Source of the DNA: Gymnothorax reevesii
Taxonomy: Eukaryota > Chordata > Actinopteri > Anguilliformes > Muraenidae
Reading direction: 5' to 3'
Assembly: GCA_029721435.1 (NCBI GenBank)
Contig: CM056578.1
Span: 17,708,911-17,772,910 of the forward strand
DNA: 64,000 bases
Every line of letters begins with the position of its first letter. Positions within the stretch are counted from its first letter, which is position 1. A program made the position numbers and the translations under genes. The notes below the pieces were generated by a model, which was given only the letters and a program-made list of their open reading frames with translations, searched no databases and was not told where the DNA came from. Below are positions 11,941 to 25,355 of this stretch, piece after piece.

Positions 11941-14900
11941 GTGATTAAACGTAATTCAGGTTCCTTGCAACGATGAGTGCTACTGCTGCCTCATAATTAG
12001 CTACAAGGTGTATTACAGTGTGTTCAATGACCTTAATCAAATATGCACCTCCTGCACAGGATTGCAGAGGGGCCCAATCGATGTCTCACAAGAAGCTTTA
12101 AACAACAGAGATGGTGACGTAGACAAACTAGCTTAATTTGGGCTATCAGATCCTCCTTAGTAAGTGAAGAGACATGCCTGAAATTAAAGTTGGTCAGTTC
12201 TAAAACTCTAGGCCACACTCTTGGTGAAAAAGAATGGTTTCAACATTTGTTGTCTTTTCCTTAAATGCGCCTGTTTCTCTTGAAATAGCACAAGCATACG
12301 AAAACACACAAATGGCAGGTGTGCATGCACACACTGTCTCACACACACACACACACACTCAAATATTTGTGTACATTATTCACAACACCCGCACACACAA
12401 ACTTTTGTATTTGTGTACATTATTCACAAATATGTGCAGCCACAAAAGGGAAGCGTAAACACACTTATGCACACAAACATGCAGATATCATCTTTATATA
12501 GTGTATTATGAGTGCAAGTTCAGCTAATAGAATGAAAAAAAAAATAAGACCCTTTTGTTAAAATTAAGTCATTTGTGCTTATTTTTGATCAACTTTGAAT
12601 TAAATATTACCACAAATCTCTCATTATTAGCAAAGCACTCTAACCACATGATGCTGCGATACAATGCTTGTCTGGTATTTCATGACCATTTCATGATCAT
12701 CTCATCCACCCCGCAGACAAAAACCGCCAATAATAATTTATGGAAACAAATTGCACAGTGAAATGACCTCTTGCACTGTTCTGTACAGATTGGCTTTAGA
12801 AGAAGCACACAGTACACTGACTCGCGAGTTTGCCGAACTCGCAAGGACAAATACCCGTTAGGCATCTATATATTATTAATGTTGAAACCTCAGAGATGAT
12901 GAAGTTGCCGAGAGCATGAATACTGATGTTTGTACACTTCAAACAGAAGGTCTTCCCAGGTACGTGATCTGGAATTTGAATTTCAGGGACTCAGGAATTT
13001 TATAAAGCAGGGTTTTGCACATCATATTGCAGTGCATTTTCCTGAAAAAAAAGCTTTTCCAAAAGGCTCCTCAGTATATCCATAGGAGAAACTTATCAAT
13101 TGTTCTTTGTTTGGGAATATGGAGCATTCGCACTTGGAAAACCAATCATTCAGGAGTCCATAAGGAAATACAAATGATTTGTAGACTTTGTAGAAAGCCC
13201 AACAACCCATTTTAATTATGATTAGGGTACCAGTATTAATATATTCCTGATACATATCGCAGACATGTCCATCTTTGTTCCATATTTGAAGACTTTTTCT
13301 GATTAATGAGTAACGTAAGCATGCATTTGTAATTAGTATATGGGAGGATGGATATGACTTTAGTCACATAAATAGGTCAATATTCAATGATGAGGAGTGA
13401 TGTATCAAGCCTGGTGTACTTGGATGGGCTGCGACACTGGTAGCTGGTGTTTTGAAGTTCTGAATTTTCCACCGATAACCTGAGTCTTACCACACCTAAT
13501 AATGCCTCAGAATCAGCTCAAGCCCTATATTAATGATGAAATTTGGAATATGGCCACTGATCTGGGATGAGTGCTGCATTTTTATTCATAATAAGAATGG
13601 TTGGGTTATAAGCCGGGGAAAGCTGACTCTAGATCAGCGAATTCCCCTCTGAGAGTTTTAAATATGGCTCCAGGACTCTTTTTCCAAGCTCCGTGTGAGC
13701 AATTCGATCAAAATTTCTAAAACTTGCACCTGAGCTTTGAAATGAGGTACCAGCGAAAGCGAAAAAACAAACCATCACTCTCACACCCAATATTGAACCA
13801 GAGCCACGCTATTATATCATCCACAATGATGATAATCTGACTTCCAGACAATTCTGATGTTGGACCACACATTTATTATCCTCTTCAAAATATAATGACA
13901 GTCATTACCCGGCAAATAATTGTATATAACCAATGTGACTTTGAAAGCACCCAAACATTGAAATAGAGATTTATGAAAAGCAATCATAGAACTATGTCAA
14001 TAATTCTATGCGCTCCACAATCACAATGATTTGGCTTCCATGAAATTCAAATTAAAATTGAAACCGGTGTCACAATTATGTAACCACAGTCATAAATGTC
14101 AAAATAATTTAATGCAATCATACTGAGATTTTGAGACCGATTAAAGTTTGAAATACAAGTTCATCTGCTGCAGCATTTGGCCATGAAAATCAAAAAACTA
14201 TTCTGCACAATTCACAATATTAAAAATGTGGCTTCCAAACCAGTGAAGCATTGAAATACAGATCTACAAGCACAACTACAAATGCTCTAAGGGATAGAGG
14301 TAAAGCACTTTTTAAGGGATAAAATATCTTGGACACAAGCTTGCCCCTTCAGTAGGGATGCTAAGACCAGCTGAAATTCGAAGCTGGTGTAAGATGGTCT
14401 AATTGTATTTTCAATAGTTGAACAAAGCTGGCTAAACTGAGCTGAGCTAGATTAAGCTGTTGCCAGCTGGTTGTTTCAAGAACTGTATGGGTTTCGAGAT
14501 AAAAATACTTGGTATGGGAGAACACAAGTTTGGTCATACTTCGGAGATCATGAAGATCTGGGGTCAAGGAGCGGTGAAAACAGCTCTAAACACCGCACCA
14601 CGCTGTATTCATTTTCTCCTTCACTACGCTCATGAGTTGAATGCACTTCGCATTTTCCTTGACTGCACCATCATGCCAGAAAGCAGTGAAGCGGTGTTCT
14701 GTATTACTCACAATCTCAAGGGGAGAAGCTCTCATTTCACAGGTTTCTATCACGGGAATACACAACGGAGAAGCGTGGTAAATGGTTGATTGCTGTACAG
14801 AAACTGACTTAGCTGGTGGAGGTTAGAGCCCTGGAAAGCATACAGAGCTGTGCAGCGAGCATTTCGTGACAGGAATGCAACTCCTTTTGACATCTTACAC

Positions 14901-15784
14901 ATCTGCTTTATGATGAAAGCGTGCTTTTGATTGGTTGTTAAAAAAAATAATTTTGAATTCAATTTTATGAAATCAGTAACTTTAATTATCACATAATGTA
15001 CTACTTCTCCCATAGCCTCGCTCATGACAAGGTACATTTACTGTAAGATGAATCAATAATGCAAAAATTTCATTGACTTAGAGCATGGTAGAAAACTTGC
15101 TTCCCATTGAATCAGGCTGTTCATTTTTAGTGAAACTGAGATTCAAGGGTAGCGCCATGGTAGTAAGTTGGCTAAGTGCCACTCACAGAACTGAGTTCAT
15201 GTTACTTGGCTGGCTAGTGAGTACTTTTTCAAATCCATTATATATCACTATGTTGTCAGCTAGCTACTCAGTTGACTGATAGTTCAAATACGAATGTCTA
15301 GAGAGCGATGGCATAAAGGGTGCTAACCGAAATTACATTTGTCCTCTATTACGTGATGCAGTTATGTGATAAACAGAATCTTATACTGATGGAAAATTGC
15401 AAAATGAGAGCTTCTCCCTCTATAGATTATGGCTAGTACTGCTTCACAGCTTTTTGGCATGGTGATATAGTCACAGATAACACAAAGTACATTCAACTCG
15501 AGAGCGCAGTCAAGGTGAAAATGAATGCAGTGTTACGAGCTGTTATCACCACGCCTTGACCTCAGGTCACAATAAACCTGGAATTACGACCTAACTTGCG
15601 TCCTCCCATAACTATTTTTGGCTGGTTTAAGATAAATATATATTTGCAGGGTTCGAATTACATATTGGCTTTTGAGGGAGCCAAATTTCCCAGAGCGCAC
15701 CACTACTCAAACATGTCACATACACGTGCACAATACAAATGTGTAGAAGCGCGGTCAATAACAGGGCTACTGCGAAAAACATTG
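11941..15784. other. Intergenic DNA, no gene seen
   Basis: Non-coding, AT-rich. It contains the (CA)n run listed separately. Short open frames show no family features. Confidence 0.55.
12339..12359. repeat. (CA)n microsatellite
   Basis: About ten uninterrupted CA units. More scattered CA-rich sequence extends on both sides (about 12300-12480), including two imperfect copies of a roughly 50-base block with TTTGTGTACATTATTCACA. Confidence 0.9.
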
Positions 15785-15786
15785 TA

Positions 15787-16876
15787 CAACCCCAATTCTT
15801 AAAAAGTTGGGGCGAAGTGCAAATTGTGAATTAAATCAAAATGCAATGACTTTCAGATCACATGAGCCAATATGTTATTTACAATAGAACATAGATAACA
15901 TTTCAAATGTTAAAACTGAGACATTTTACATTTTTATCCACAAAATTATTTTAAATTTTCTTGCTGCAACAGGTCTCAAAAAAGTTGGAACACAGGCAAA
16001 AATGGTTGAAAAAGCAATTAATATGTAAGAGAATCAGCTGAAAGAACATTCAGCAAGTAATTAAGTTAACTGGGGTCAGGTGTGTAACATGATTGGCTAT
16101 AAAAGGCATGTCTGAGAGAGGCTGAGTCTCTCAGAAATAAAGATGGCCAGAGGCTCTCCAACCTGTGAAGGTTTGCTTAAAAAATTTGTGGAATACTTTA
16201 AAAACAATGTTCTTCAACGTCTTCAATTGCAAAGACTTTGAAGGTGCCATTTTCGACAGTGCCTAACATTATCAAAAGATTCATAGAAACTGAAAATATC
16301 TCTATGCATAAGGGACAAGGCCAGAAACCTTTACTGGATGCTGTGATCCCCTCCAGATGACATCAATTCCAGGGAAGGCATTGTGTATTTCAGCAGGACA
16401 ATGCAAAACCACATATTGCAGCTATTACAACAGCATGGCTTCGTAGTAGAAGAGTCTGTGTGCTGAACTGGTCTGCCTGCAGTCCTAATTTGGCGCATTA
16501 TTAAACAAGTAGTCCGTCAAAGGAGACCCAAAACTCTCCAGCAGCTTCAAGCCTGTATTAAACAAGAGTTGGATCAAATTCCAATGGCTAAACTTAAGAA
16601 TCTTGTCTCCTCAATGCCCAGACGCCACCACTCTGTAAATCAATCTACACAATGGTAAACAGGCCCCTGTCCCAACTTTTTTGAGACCTGTAGCAGCCAT
16701 CAAATTTGAAATGAGCTCATTTTGAGGATAAAATTGTAAAATTTCTCAGTTTCAACATTTGGAATGTTATCTGTTCTATCGTGAATAAAATACTGGCTGG
16801 TATGATTTGATAGTCATTGCATTTCAATTTTATTCACAATTTATACTTCGTCCCAACTATTTCGGAATTGGGGTTG
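15787..16876 (+). mobile_element. Decayed Tc1-like transposon with ~210-bp TIRs
   Basis: The ends read CAACCCCAATTC and, inverted, GGAATTGGGGTTG. The inverted similarity continues for about 210 bases on each side, to the block TCTCAAAAAAGTTGG near 15975 and its complement near 16680. TA precedes the left end. The right end is followed by AA, so one copy of the TA duplication has probably mutated. The element is 1090 bp, about 500 bp shorter than expected for a full Tc1-like element of this kind, because of internal deletions in the transposase. Confidence 0.8.
16143..16657 (+). pseudogene. Tc1-like transposase pseudogene
   Basis: The gene starts ATGGCCAGAGG, then a short helix-turn-helix-like stretch soon falls out of frame. 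Downstream, FQQDNAKPHIAAITTAWL keeps the second catalytic Asp, and the tail RRPKTLQQLQACIKQELDQI ends at a TAA at 16655. Within the motif normally reading SPDL-PIEN-W, the segment with the catalytic Glu is missing: the sequence goes from SPNLA almost directly to the RIIK block in another frame. Several frame breaks plus loss of the Glu mean that no active enzyme can be made. Confidence 0.75.
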
Positions 16877-16878
16877 AA

Positions 16879-17397
16879 CTTATACGACTGTTAGCAGTTA
16901 ATACCAGCAGTAAAATTTCATAAAGGCACAAGCGAACATCAAATTTCTGGGAAGAAAACAAGAATTAAATTGTTAATTAGCATGAAAAGAATTCCATATT
17001 CAACCTCCACCAATATAAAATGAAATAAGTACTCCTTCGGCTTACCTTGATCTTTGGGTACCAAGAAAATCATTCAGGTGTGAAAAAATTAAACATAAAA
17101 CTTAGTCAAGAAAGCTTAGAGTTTAATTAATAGTGCTACTGTACAATATAATAGCATATAATGGTAGTAGCCATGTTACTGATGACATCGGGTTGCTACG
17201 GCATGCGCTGGATATGCATTTACGATATTAAGTATGAATATCAAATTCTAAACCCCTTTCTCACAAAACCCCTCAAAATATGCTGGCACACCCTTTTAAA
17301 ATCATTCTGGCGAATAAAAAGCCAAAAACAGTGGAGGTTGGACATGGAATTCTTTCCATTAGTTTATAAACATGGTGTCTCCAGAATGGTCGGAGTG
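16879..17397. other. Non-coding stretch with a short inverted repeat pair
   Basis: About 25 bases around 16986 (GAATTCCATATTCAACCTCC) recur in inverted orientation near 17335-17358. The enclosed 370 bases have no coding potential. It may be a small MITE, but no clear target duplication is visible. Nothing else is seen here. Confidence 0.35.
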
Positions 17398-17715
17398 AAG
17401 TAAGTCTGCTCCAAGCCTAGTGGCTCATCAGGCCAGTACTTAAGTTTGGTTTCTGCAGTATGAATCGACTAGGAGTATTGGTACTTCCCCCCGGATGGGA
17501 TGCTAGTCTATCGCCGGTTACCTTCTAGCTCTTAGTCAGGTTTCCCTGCAAATTTTCCAGTACCGGATGATATACCTGGGTGGAGTAAGGCACTGTGAAG
17601 TGAAGTGTTTTGCCCAAGAGCACACCGCAAAAACTGTGGCTAGGACTCGGACTCAAAACCTTTCTGTCCCAAGTCAAGCACTCATAACTACTGTGCCACT
17701 GCATCCCCCAGTGTG
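17398..17715 (-). repeat. tRNA-derived SINE (family copy 1)
   Basis: Read on the minus strand, the head has A-box-like sequence (GCAGTGGCACAGTAGTTATG) and a B-box-like GGTTTTGAGTCC, then a body with GGGCAAGACACTTCACTTC-type sequence. The whole unit is repeated with moderate divergence at 49243-49541 in the same orientation, which shows it is a dispersed family. A tRNA-type internal promoter at one end is the hallmark of a SINE. Confidence 0.75.
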
Positions 17716-18420
17716 GTCAAAATTAGTATTAATGTATGGGCTCACAAGCTCACAACAGATGACAAGACAACAGCAATCGTCAAGAATATCAGCATCTTGG
17801 CAGCCCTGAGCGAGATTCTTTGCTTGTAACCCATAAATCTGTGTTCTTTACAACTTTACTGAAGCATTTTCTGAAAGCTTATGCTCACAGTCACTGTCTG
17901 CAGAAAAATGGCACAATCTTTCAGTGTCCCAGGGCTCTTATGATCAGAGCTGGCTCCTATCCTTAACCAGGGAGCGCTAAATTGAAATGGGGGGCTGTGT
18001 TTGGATCTGGCTCCTTTGGCAGTGACAAGCTTTCTCATACACTTCACTTTGTTTCTGTATAACACTTAAAACCAAAAGCTCTCCCTGGAGCGCTTGGTTC
18101 TGAAGCTGAGGCGGCTTCTTCTCAGTCTTCACTGAGTTCAGTGGGAGGGGGAGAGCTTCATGGTGTGTTCAAGCGAAAAGGCTGCTTTACTGCGGTTTAT
18201 ATTTCAATTGAAAATGTCATTCCTTCCTTCAATGTCCTGCCGAGTCTATTAAAACCCATTTTACTATCTGTCAACGGGGGAAATTCTTTGTAAAATAGGC
18301 TGAATGTATTGTGACCGTCTGTTACTTTTGCTTGTAAATGTTAAATAATATTGCTTCCCACCTAAAAGTGAAACTCACAACCCTTATGGTTCCCCTTTGC
18401 AGCATCTGGGACTGGTCACC
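17716..18420. other. Intergenic DNA, no gene seen
   Basis: Non-coding sequence between a SINE and a Tc1-like element. No feature recognised. Confidence 0.5.
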
Positions 18421-18422
18421 TA

Positions 18423-20002
18423 CAATTGCAATCAAAATTATTCAACCCCAATTGCAAATTAGTTTTACTTGCAAAATGTATAAACTTTTAGCTGTTTGCA
18501 ATGAACAGATCAAACAAGAACAATTTAGATGGGTCAACATAAAAAATATTGCAATTGGCTTCTCGAAATTCAACACAAAATGCCACTAATGACTACTGCA
18601 GCCTCAAAATTATTTAACCCTTTCATGACAAGCATTTTCAATACTTAGTAGAAAACCATTTTGCCGCTATGACCTCCTGGAGATGTGATCCATAGGCAGA
18701 TGTCAGCTTTTGGCAGCATTCCCAAGAAATCTTAGCCCAGTCCTCATGGACAATGGCCTCCAGTTCACTAATATTCAAGGGTTTGCATGCTGCACATGTG
18801 TTCTTCAAATCCTACCGGAGATTTTTTTATGTGGTTGAAGTGAGGCGACTGTGATGAGCAATCTAGAATCCTCCCAGACTTCTTCTGAAACCAAGCCTTG
18901 GTGGATCTTGAGGTACGCTTAGGATCATTGTCCTTTTGGAAGGTCCAATGATGCCCAAGCATTAGCTTCCCTACAGACAGCATGACATTTTCTCCTTGGA
19001 TATCCTGGTACTTGATTGAATCCATCTTGCCCTCCACACTTTGCAGATTTCTAGTGCCAGAGGAAGCAAGGAAGCTGCATCAAAAAGCCCCCACAATTCT
19101 TCATTGTAGGCGGGGTGCACTTTACAGCATATGCTTCTTTATTCCTTCTGCAGACATACCACTGATTCATAAGCCCAAAATATTCCAGTTTTGTTTCATC
19201 ACTCCACAGAACAATATCCTCAAATTTCTGTGGCTTAATTATATGGTTTTGAGCATATTGGAGCTTGTGCTTTTGGATCAGTTGTGGTGTATGTCTTGGA
19301 GACCTTCAATATTTAGTTTGCGTCCTACTGTGCAAGCTGAAACCTCAGTGCCTCCTGCGTCCAAGTCTTGCTGCGGGTCTCCTGCAGTCACTCATGGGTT
19401 TTTGACCACCCTTCTCCTCAGGAATCTGATGACAGCCATTGATACCTTCCTCTTTCTGCCACATCCTGGTACAGTAGCCACTCTTCCTTTAACTCTGAAC
19501 TTGCAAACTATGTTTCTGACTGTATCTCTATGAAAGTTCAGTGCCTGTGCTATCTTTTTGTATCCTTTTCCTTGTTTGTGCCAAGCAGTGATCACCCTTT
19601 TTAGACAATTTTTTTTGACAGCCATATTTATAATATGCAATCAAATGTCACTGTCACCAGCAAACCCCAAGCAAGTGCCAGTATTTGATGTGTTTTATCT
19701 CAAGCAAACCTGATGCATCTAATTGAGCTCTTGATTAGCAGCTTTGGGTGTGCTTGAGACAACACCTGATTTGCAAATACGCCCTGATGAAGTATTCTAT
19801 TCGGGGGGTTGAATAATTTTGAAACTGCAGCAGTCATTAAAAATGGCATTTTGTGTTCAATTTGGAGAAACCACTTGTAATATTAGTAGTGTTGAGCTAT
19901 TTAAAATGTTTTATCGGTTTATCGTACACAGCTGAAAGTTTGTAAATTTTGCTATTCAACCCAATATGCAATGGGGGTTGAATAATAATTTGATTGCAAC
20001 TG
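18423..20002 (-). mobile_element. Tc1-like transposon, decayed, minus orientation
   Basis: The inverted ends begin CA(A/G)TTGCAATCAAA and continue through ATTCAACCCC and a GCAAAATTTA-like block for roughly 100 bases per side. TA lies directly outside both ends (18421-18422 and 20003-20004). The length, 1580 bp, is normal for a full Tc1-type element. A broken transposase gene lies on the minus strand. Confidence 0.9.
18768..19625 (-). pseudogene. Tc1-like transposase pseudogene
   Basis: The gene starts at 19625 with MAVKKN. The first ~75 codons (to about 19392) hold the paired-type DNA-binding region: KQGKGYKKIAQALNFHRDTV followed by a GRKRK basic patch (AT-hook-like GCGRKRK). The frame is then lost. 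A second readable block (19037-18768) has FQKDNDPKRTSRSTKAWF with the middle catalytic Asp. The motif that should read SPDLNPIEN is SPHFNHIKK, so the last catalytic acid is gone. The middle third, with the first catalytic Asp, is scrambled by frameshifts. It is inactive and evidently old. Confidence 0.8.
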
Positions 20003-20043
20003 TAAGTGTTTGTTTGCTGTGAAAGAAATTTTGGTACCACAGA

Positions 20044-20185
20044 CTTGTATAACTGGGGGGTGCCACAGTGGTGCACACAGCACACTATTGCCACACAGTA
20101 AAAAGGTTGTGGGTTTGAATTTGACCTGTGCCTTCCTGTGTGGAGTTTGCATGTTCTCCTGTCGTTTGCTTGGGTTTTCTCTTGC
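20044..20185 (+). repeat. SINE fragment (same family as 52852-53396)
   Basis: GGTGCCACAGTGGTGCAC at the start resembles a tRNA A-box region, and GTGGGTTTGAATTTGACC is a B-box-like block. GTGTGGAGTTTGCATGTTCT is the body motif of a SINE family very common in teleosts (family recognition from memory). The copy is cut off after about 140 bases. Confidence 0.6.
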
Positions 20186-22489
20186 AAGACTATCCAGCTT
20201 CAGTTCTCATCTATATGACATTGGCTACTTTTACAAGCTTGATTGCTATACCAATTCATTATTAAAACAGATAAGGGGCCAAGAAATAAGCAAATCTAAT
20301 GCAAAAATACCCTATAAACTATTGAAGTCCGCCTATAGCCCTCATGAATGTAGTAATTGATTCATCCATCCACACTATACTGGAACGCTTGAAGCCCTGA
20401 AATCCCTTGTATTGTTTTGTGGTTAGAATGTTCTTATGATGTAAAAATGCTGATAATCGAAAGCAAGTGCAGATCACTGGCTTACTAAGAATAGCCTTGA
20501 TTATCAGGATAATCATTGATAAATTTTCTAATTTCCCCATTATTGCTGAATTATTGAATTATCCAGATGTCATGCTGATTTATGCTCACACAGAGATTCA
20601 AAGTTTTTGTTTTCACCAGTCACTTTAGATGCAGGAAACTAAGTGAGGCGATATAACTATTTAATCTTCTGCTTTGATTGATCAATTAAGCGCTGGGTAA
20701 CTACAAAGACTAGCTGACCCTGCGGCTCTCCGAGGCCAGGGCTGACCCCTCCTGTAAAATGAAGCTTGGCTAATCATCCACAGATGAACTGCAATTGGAA
20801 CAGGATAGGTTTGGATACAATTTTAAGATACAGTGCATGCATATGGTTTCCATTACGCCAACACATTCTTTGCTGTCGCAAGTAAAAGTTCACACCGAGG
20901 GCCGGCTCGGAAATTTTGATGTATGATGATTTGTTCCGGAAACTAAAGCGGCCAACCATTTCAAATGAATTCATCTCTGATATACTTTTGTTTCCCTCAA
21001 GAAAACATTAACTTTCTCCAGGTTGAACACAGGATTGTTAAAACATACAAAGTAATAACATCTCCCCATATAGAATTGATATGATACCAACCATTGCTTT
21101 ACTCTTAACTCAGTAAAAAAGGCAAGTCCTCAAAAAATTTCACATGCGCTGCAGTTAAATGAGAATTTCTTGCTCATCTTAGCCACATTCATACAGTAGA
21201 ATTCCGACAAGCCACAGTTCAACTATTTCAGTCTCCGTGTCTCAGGTAGAGCATTGCCACGGGAATGAAGTGCAAAAGAGCTTCCTCGCTGAGAGCACGC
21301 AGCTAATCACTACACTCATAATGCACTGCTGAGATACTGCTTAGAGACATTCCTCCCCATCTCTAGAGTTGGCAGGGCATTCATGCATGAAATGGTCTAA
21401 CCAATTATTTATGCCAGTCATCTGCGGCTGCGCGCGTCGACACAGGGCAAGCTATGACGATAAGACAGAAAGCCGGCTGACTCGCCCAAACCTCGATGCA
21501 TTAGCAATAAAGACCGAGGAAATCTCGCAAAGGGAAAGCGTTTCGTTTTTGTATTCATTGTGGTGCAGCTCAGTAGTATGTGCATTGATGTGGAGTCTAT
21601 TATCAAGCCACATAGTGGCTCTGGAATGTGTGACTCGGTCAGCAAAATAGGCCCTTGCAATTTTATGTGTAAAACCAAGTGTTCTGTCTACTGGCGCATA
21701 ACATCCTGTTAAACTGCAGTCGTCTGAGTGAATTCACTCTGAAAAGTGCTGTAACATTTGCACCTCAGAGACTCAGTATAGCCTGTCCATATATGTTAGA
21801 CAATGCTTGAAATATTGGCTTTGTTAATCACAAAGTTATGGCAGCTCTCAGCTCACAAATGTAATCCATTTTTATTATGTCTCAAACATCTGGAATATTC
21901 TTTGAGCTCAAGCATCTTCCTGACCCAAGGTAATTGTTTTGTCAACATGAAAACAGTCAGGCTTCTCTTAATACACTTTTCAAAAGAAAACAAGTCTTAG
22001 ATCACTGAACAGAGCACAGCAAATAATAAAATTATCCATTTCAATTTCTTTCGGATCACAAAATCTTCTGCCCTGTGAGGTACTAAAATGGCTGGCCTCC
22101 AGTTACAAATTCAGTGGCTTTGAGCAAAGGCCACCACAGTCAAACTAAAACCTTAGTTAAGGTCATAACATTTGGGCGTCACGTTTTTTTAGTATGCATA
22201 CTTGATCGTTATGAGGACTGCTTTGAGCCATTTATCATGCAAAAGCCACCACACTCCAGCAAGGGTTGGACAGGATCCAATGTGTCTGAGGCCTCTGTAA
22301 TGTACCTGGTTAGTATGTGTTGCTGATCAAGCAGTGTTTCAGCTGCTCTGCCTTGATAACAAGCAACTCTCAGCTGAAACTGTGCCAATTTTGGCCTCGG
22401 GTCATTCAGAACTGGTGCAGATCCTGACAGGAGTCACTTGTGATCTGGCCGGTGTTTCCAAGCAGTTAATCTTCTACAAAAGTAGTTTG
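20186..22489. other. Intergenic DNA, no gene seen
   Basis: Non-coding. No bounded element or coding feature recognised on either strand. Confidence 0.55.
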
Positions 22490-22660
22490 GGATATTAAAC
22501 TCCTGTAGTTCGGATACTCCAGTAGTTCTAAGTGGTTAAATTTGTAGTTGCAGGCTGTTACTCTTGCAGTTCAGAGCAGTTGCTCTTGTAATAGGGTGGT
22601 AGCTTTTATAGTTCTCAGCAGTTACTCTTGTAGTTCTGGGCATTCACTCTAGTTATTGCA
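22490..22660. repeat. Degenerate minisatellite (TAGTTC...GCAGTTACTCTTG units)
   Basis: Imperfect units related to GCAGTTACTCTTGTAGTTC, with spacings of roughly 20 to 50 bases, recur several times (for example near 22555, 22579 and 22620). No coding function is apparent. Confidence 0.6.
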
Positions 22661-25355
22661 ATCATGGAATAACAGAACACAGGGAAAGGTATTGGTTTCA
22701 GTGGCATTCTATATGTGTCTGTTAGCATTTTAGAGGAAAATTAGTTTGCATTGTATTTCCAGGAGAGGTATACAATGGTCCAGGGATCAGCTGATTAAAT
22801 TTTGAATCTACTTCCAGCAAGATCAAGGTCACTGAAATTGTTTTCAATTCCCAATTTCACATTTTCTTCTTTAAATGTGCTCTGATCAATTTGTATCCAA
22901 GTTCAAATGTGCGTTTTTCCATTCAGCCTTGTGGTCATTACCCTCGCTAGCGGTAGAGGTGCAATGTCAAGGGAGTTCGAGGTTATTCAACACCCAAAGC
23001 ACTAAAGCACCGCCCTTGGGCAGGGTATGTTGAGCCTGGCACCACTTGTTTTAGAAATGCAAATAAAAGAAAGCAGGTGGTACCCAGATTGTGTTTGAGA
23101 GATGTGTACCAACTGGCATTATATGAGATGAGCTGTCTATTGCATCTGGCGATGGAGCTCACACAGCAGGGTCACAGCAGGATCGGCCACGAGAAACGCG
23201 AAATAAAAGCTCTGAAGTATTTCTCTGTCGGGAAATTGACTCACCCGCTAGGGCAGCGAATTCAGCTGTAGAAACAGTGGGGCCATCCTTTCATGTCACA
23301 GGTGTGAGGTTGAGGCACTGTGGGAAATGGAGTTTCAAGTGTGGAGGAACTAGGAAAAGCAAGTCCTTTGAAAAGACACCGTTCATTTCAGTGCCGAAGG
23401 TGATTTTATGTGTGTGTATTTCATGGAAATGATATGATGAGTCACTTTTCAGCATTTTGTTACACAGCATTTTACGTGTATTTCTGGATTAGCACTGCGT
23501 CTGAGGGCATTACCAGTGTTGCGGCCTCGGATTTGAGTCATCATACGTTAAAGCAAGGAATCTGTGTGTGTGTGTGTGTGTGTGTGTGCGTACGCATGCA
23601 TGCATATCTCAAGAGCCATTCATCCACTCAACTGAACACTTGGTGGTTGTATTAATGAAAACTCAAGGATATAAAGTGTCTGAAGTTGTTTTACTGGGTG
23701 GTTCTTTAGAAATCAAGAAAACTGCAAGCTGCACACTCCAATAACACTAAAGCAGCAATTGAACAGGTGTTATTGCACAATGCAGCGAAAGTAGCGATTG
23801 CAAGGGCACTGAACGAGCTTACAATAAATTCCAACAATTATGGAAGTCAGGTCCCCAGACTTAAACAACAAAATCTGCAAAACCGAGGCCTTAATCACCT
23901 GGAGGGCACTTGGTGTCTGCCAACAGAAAATTACATGCACAGAAAAGTGTGTTTTATCAGACACCAGATTTTATCATTGAATAATATAAAATTCATGAGG
24001 ATACATTGCATTTACCAGGCAAATTAAGGTTTCTGTTCCTTTTTTGATTTATTGCCATTTTTAGTTTAGGTGAAAAGGAGGCTTAGATTGATTGAATACT
24101 GGAAGCTGCCAGGTGAAGCTCAACTAAGGATTCCCAGGCTTGTGATATAACTCGCCCTGCCAAGTGTGACCTTCACATCAAATAGACTGAAAAACTATTA
24201 AAAGTTTCATCTTCCGCAGTGTTTTTGTATTGTGATGAAACTTCATAAACAACAGTGGAAAAATGAATTACATTGTTTTCAGTCACCTCTGCTTTCCAAA
24301 TGAAATTGATTCACTTCAAATGGAAAACCCCTGAAATGATTCGAACTTCATTGGACATCCTATTGCCTTTGTTAATCAAAAATGTGATACAAATATGGAA
24401 ACTTGAAAAAATTAACCAGCTTTTTGTTTTACATCATTCTTCAGAGAGACACACAATCTAAACTCAAGTAAAAAATTATGCACATTACTTCATTTAATTG
24501 GTGAAATCTTTTTCAAAAAACACATAAAAATTTTGAGTTCATCTTAAATTAATTTGAGTGTGGTCAGCTCGAATAATCACTTCAAATTTAGTGTTTATTT
24601 TAAATTTAGTATGGTCAACTAAAATAATGACCATTGTAATGTTTAATTTTATTAAACCAGCATAACTTTATATTACAGCTGCAGTTATATGGTCTCTGAA
24701 TTATTTTCAGTGTAAGAAAAGAGTGCTGACAGAGCAGTACCTTAGCCAGCATCTTGTAGTTCATTGTTCATCTATTTGTAATACATTGAGTCAATTGAGG
24801 ATTCAATTGCAGAAAAAAAGTGCTTTTTCATCAAAAAAAAAAAAAAAAAACTGCAGTGGTCTAAAATGCAAATGGCAATGCAGCAACTGGAGAGGTAGAA
24901 ACTGATGATTTTCACAGTTTTGACATGCTGGTATGAATAAGAGGGAGAAGGCCGTAATAGGGGGCTCCTACAACATTAGGAAATCCTCATTTAAGACCCT
25001 GCCCAGGGCCTGATTTCACAAAGCAGGATTAAAAGAATTAGCTGGATAGTTGTTGTGATTAAAACCTGGAAGTGCCTTGCAAACCTGGAACATGCACTGA
25101 GCCAAAAAGAGCTGTTCCGGGCAGTGGCAGCACCAAAACTGGAAATCTGGGGGACTACAGAACATCCCTTTATAGCAACAATTACTCCTGACTTGTTCTC
25201 AATCATTTTCATAATAAACAACAAATTCACCCCGAGAGCCCTCCACACTATCAGGTGCTGCTAATTCTCCCCCTTTAGGTATGATATCGATAATCATTCA
25301 TTTGGACACGTAATTTGGTGCATTTAACTCAGCATTATTAAAAATTGCATATCCG
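22661..25355. other. Intergenic DNA with simple repeats, no gene seen
   Basis: It holds the (TG)n run at 23572-23590 and a poly(A) tract of about 18 at 24833-24850. Around 25009-25050, TTTCACAAAGCAGGATT resembles the end of a common teleost miniature element, but only a fragment is present. Nothing else stands out. Confidence 0.5.
23572..23590. repeat. (TG)n microsatellite
   Basis: About nine uninterrupted TG units followed by a CG/CA/TG-rich alternating stretch to about 23606. Confidence 0.9.

Noticed and set aside
14340..14480. Repeated AGCTGG/CCAGCT motifs suggesting a small inverted element
   Set aside because: The matches are only 6-8 bases long and do not extend; no target duplication.
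18982..19533. 183-codon plus-strand frame
   Set aside because: It is antisense to the decayed Tc1-like transposase and has no features of its own.
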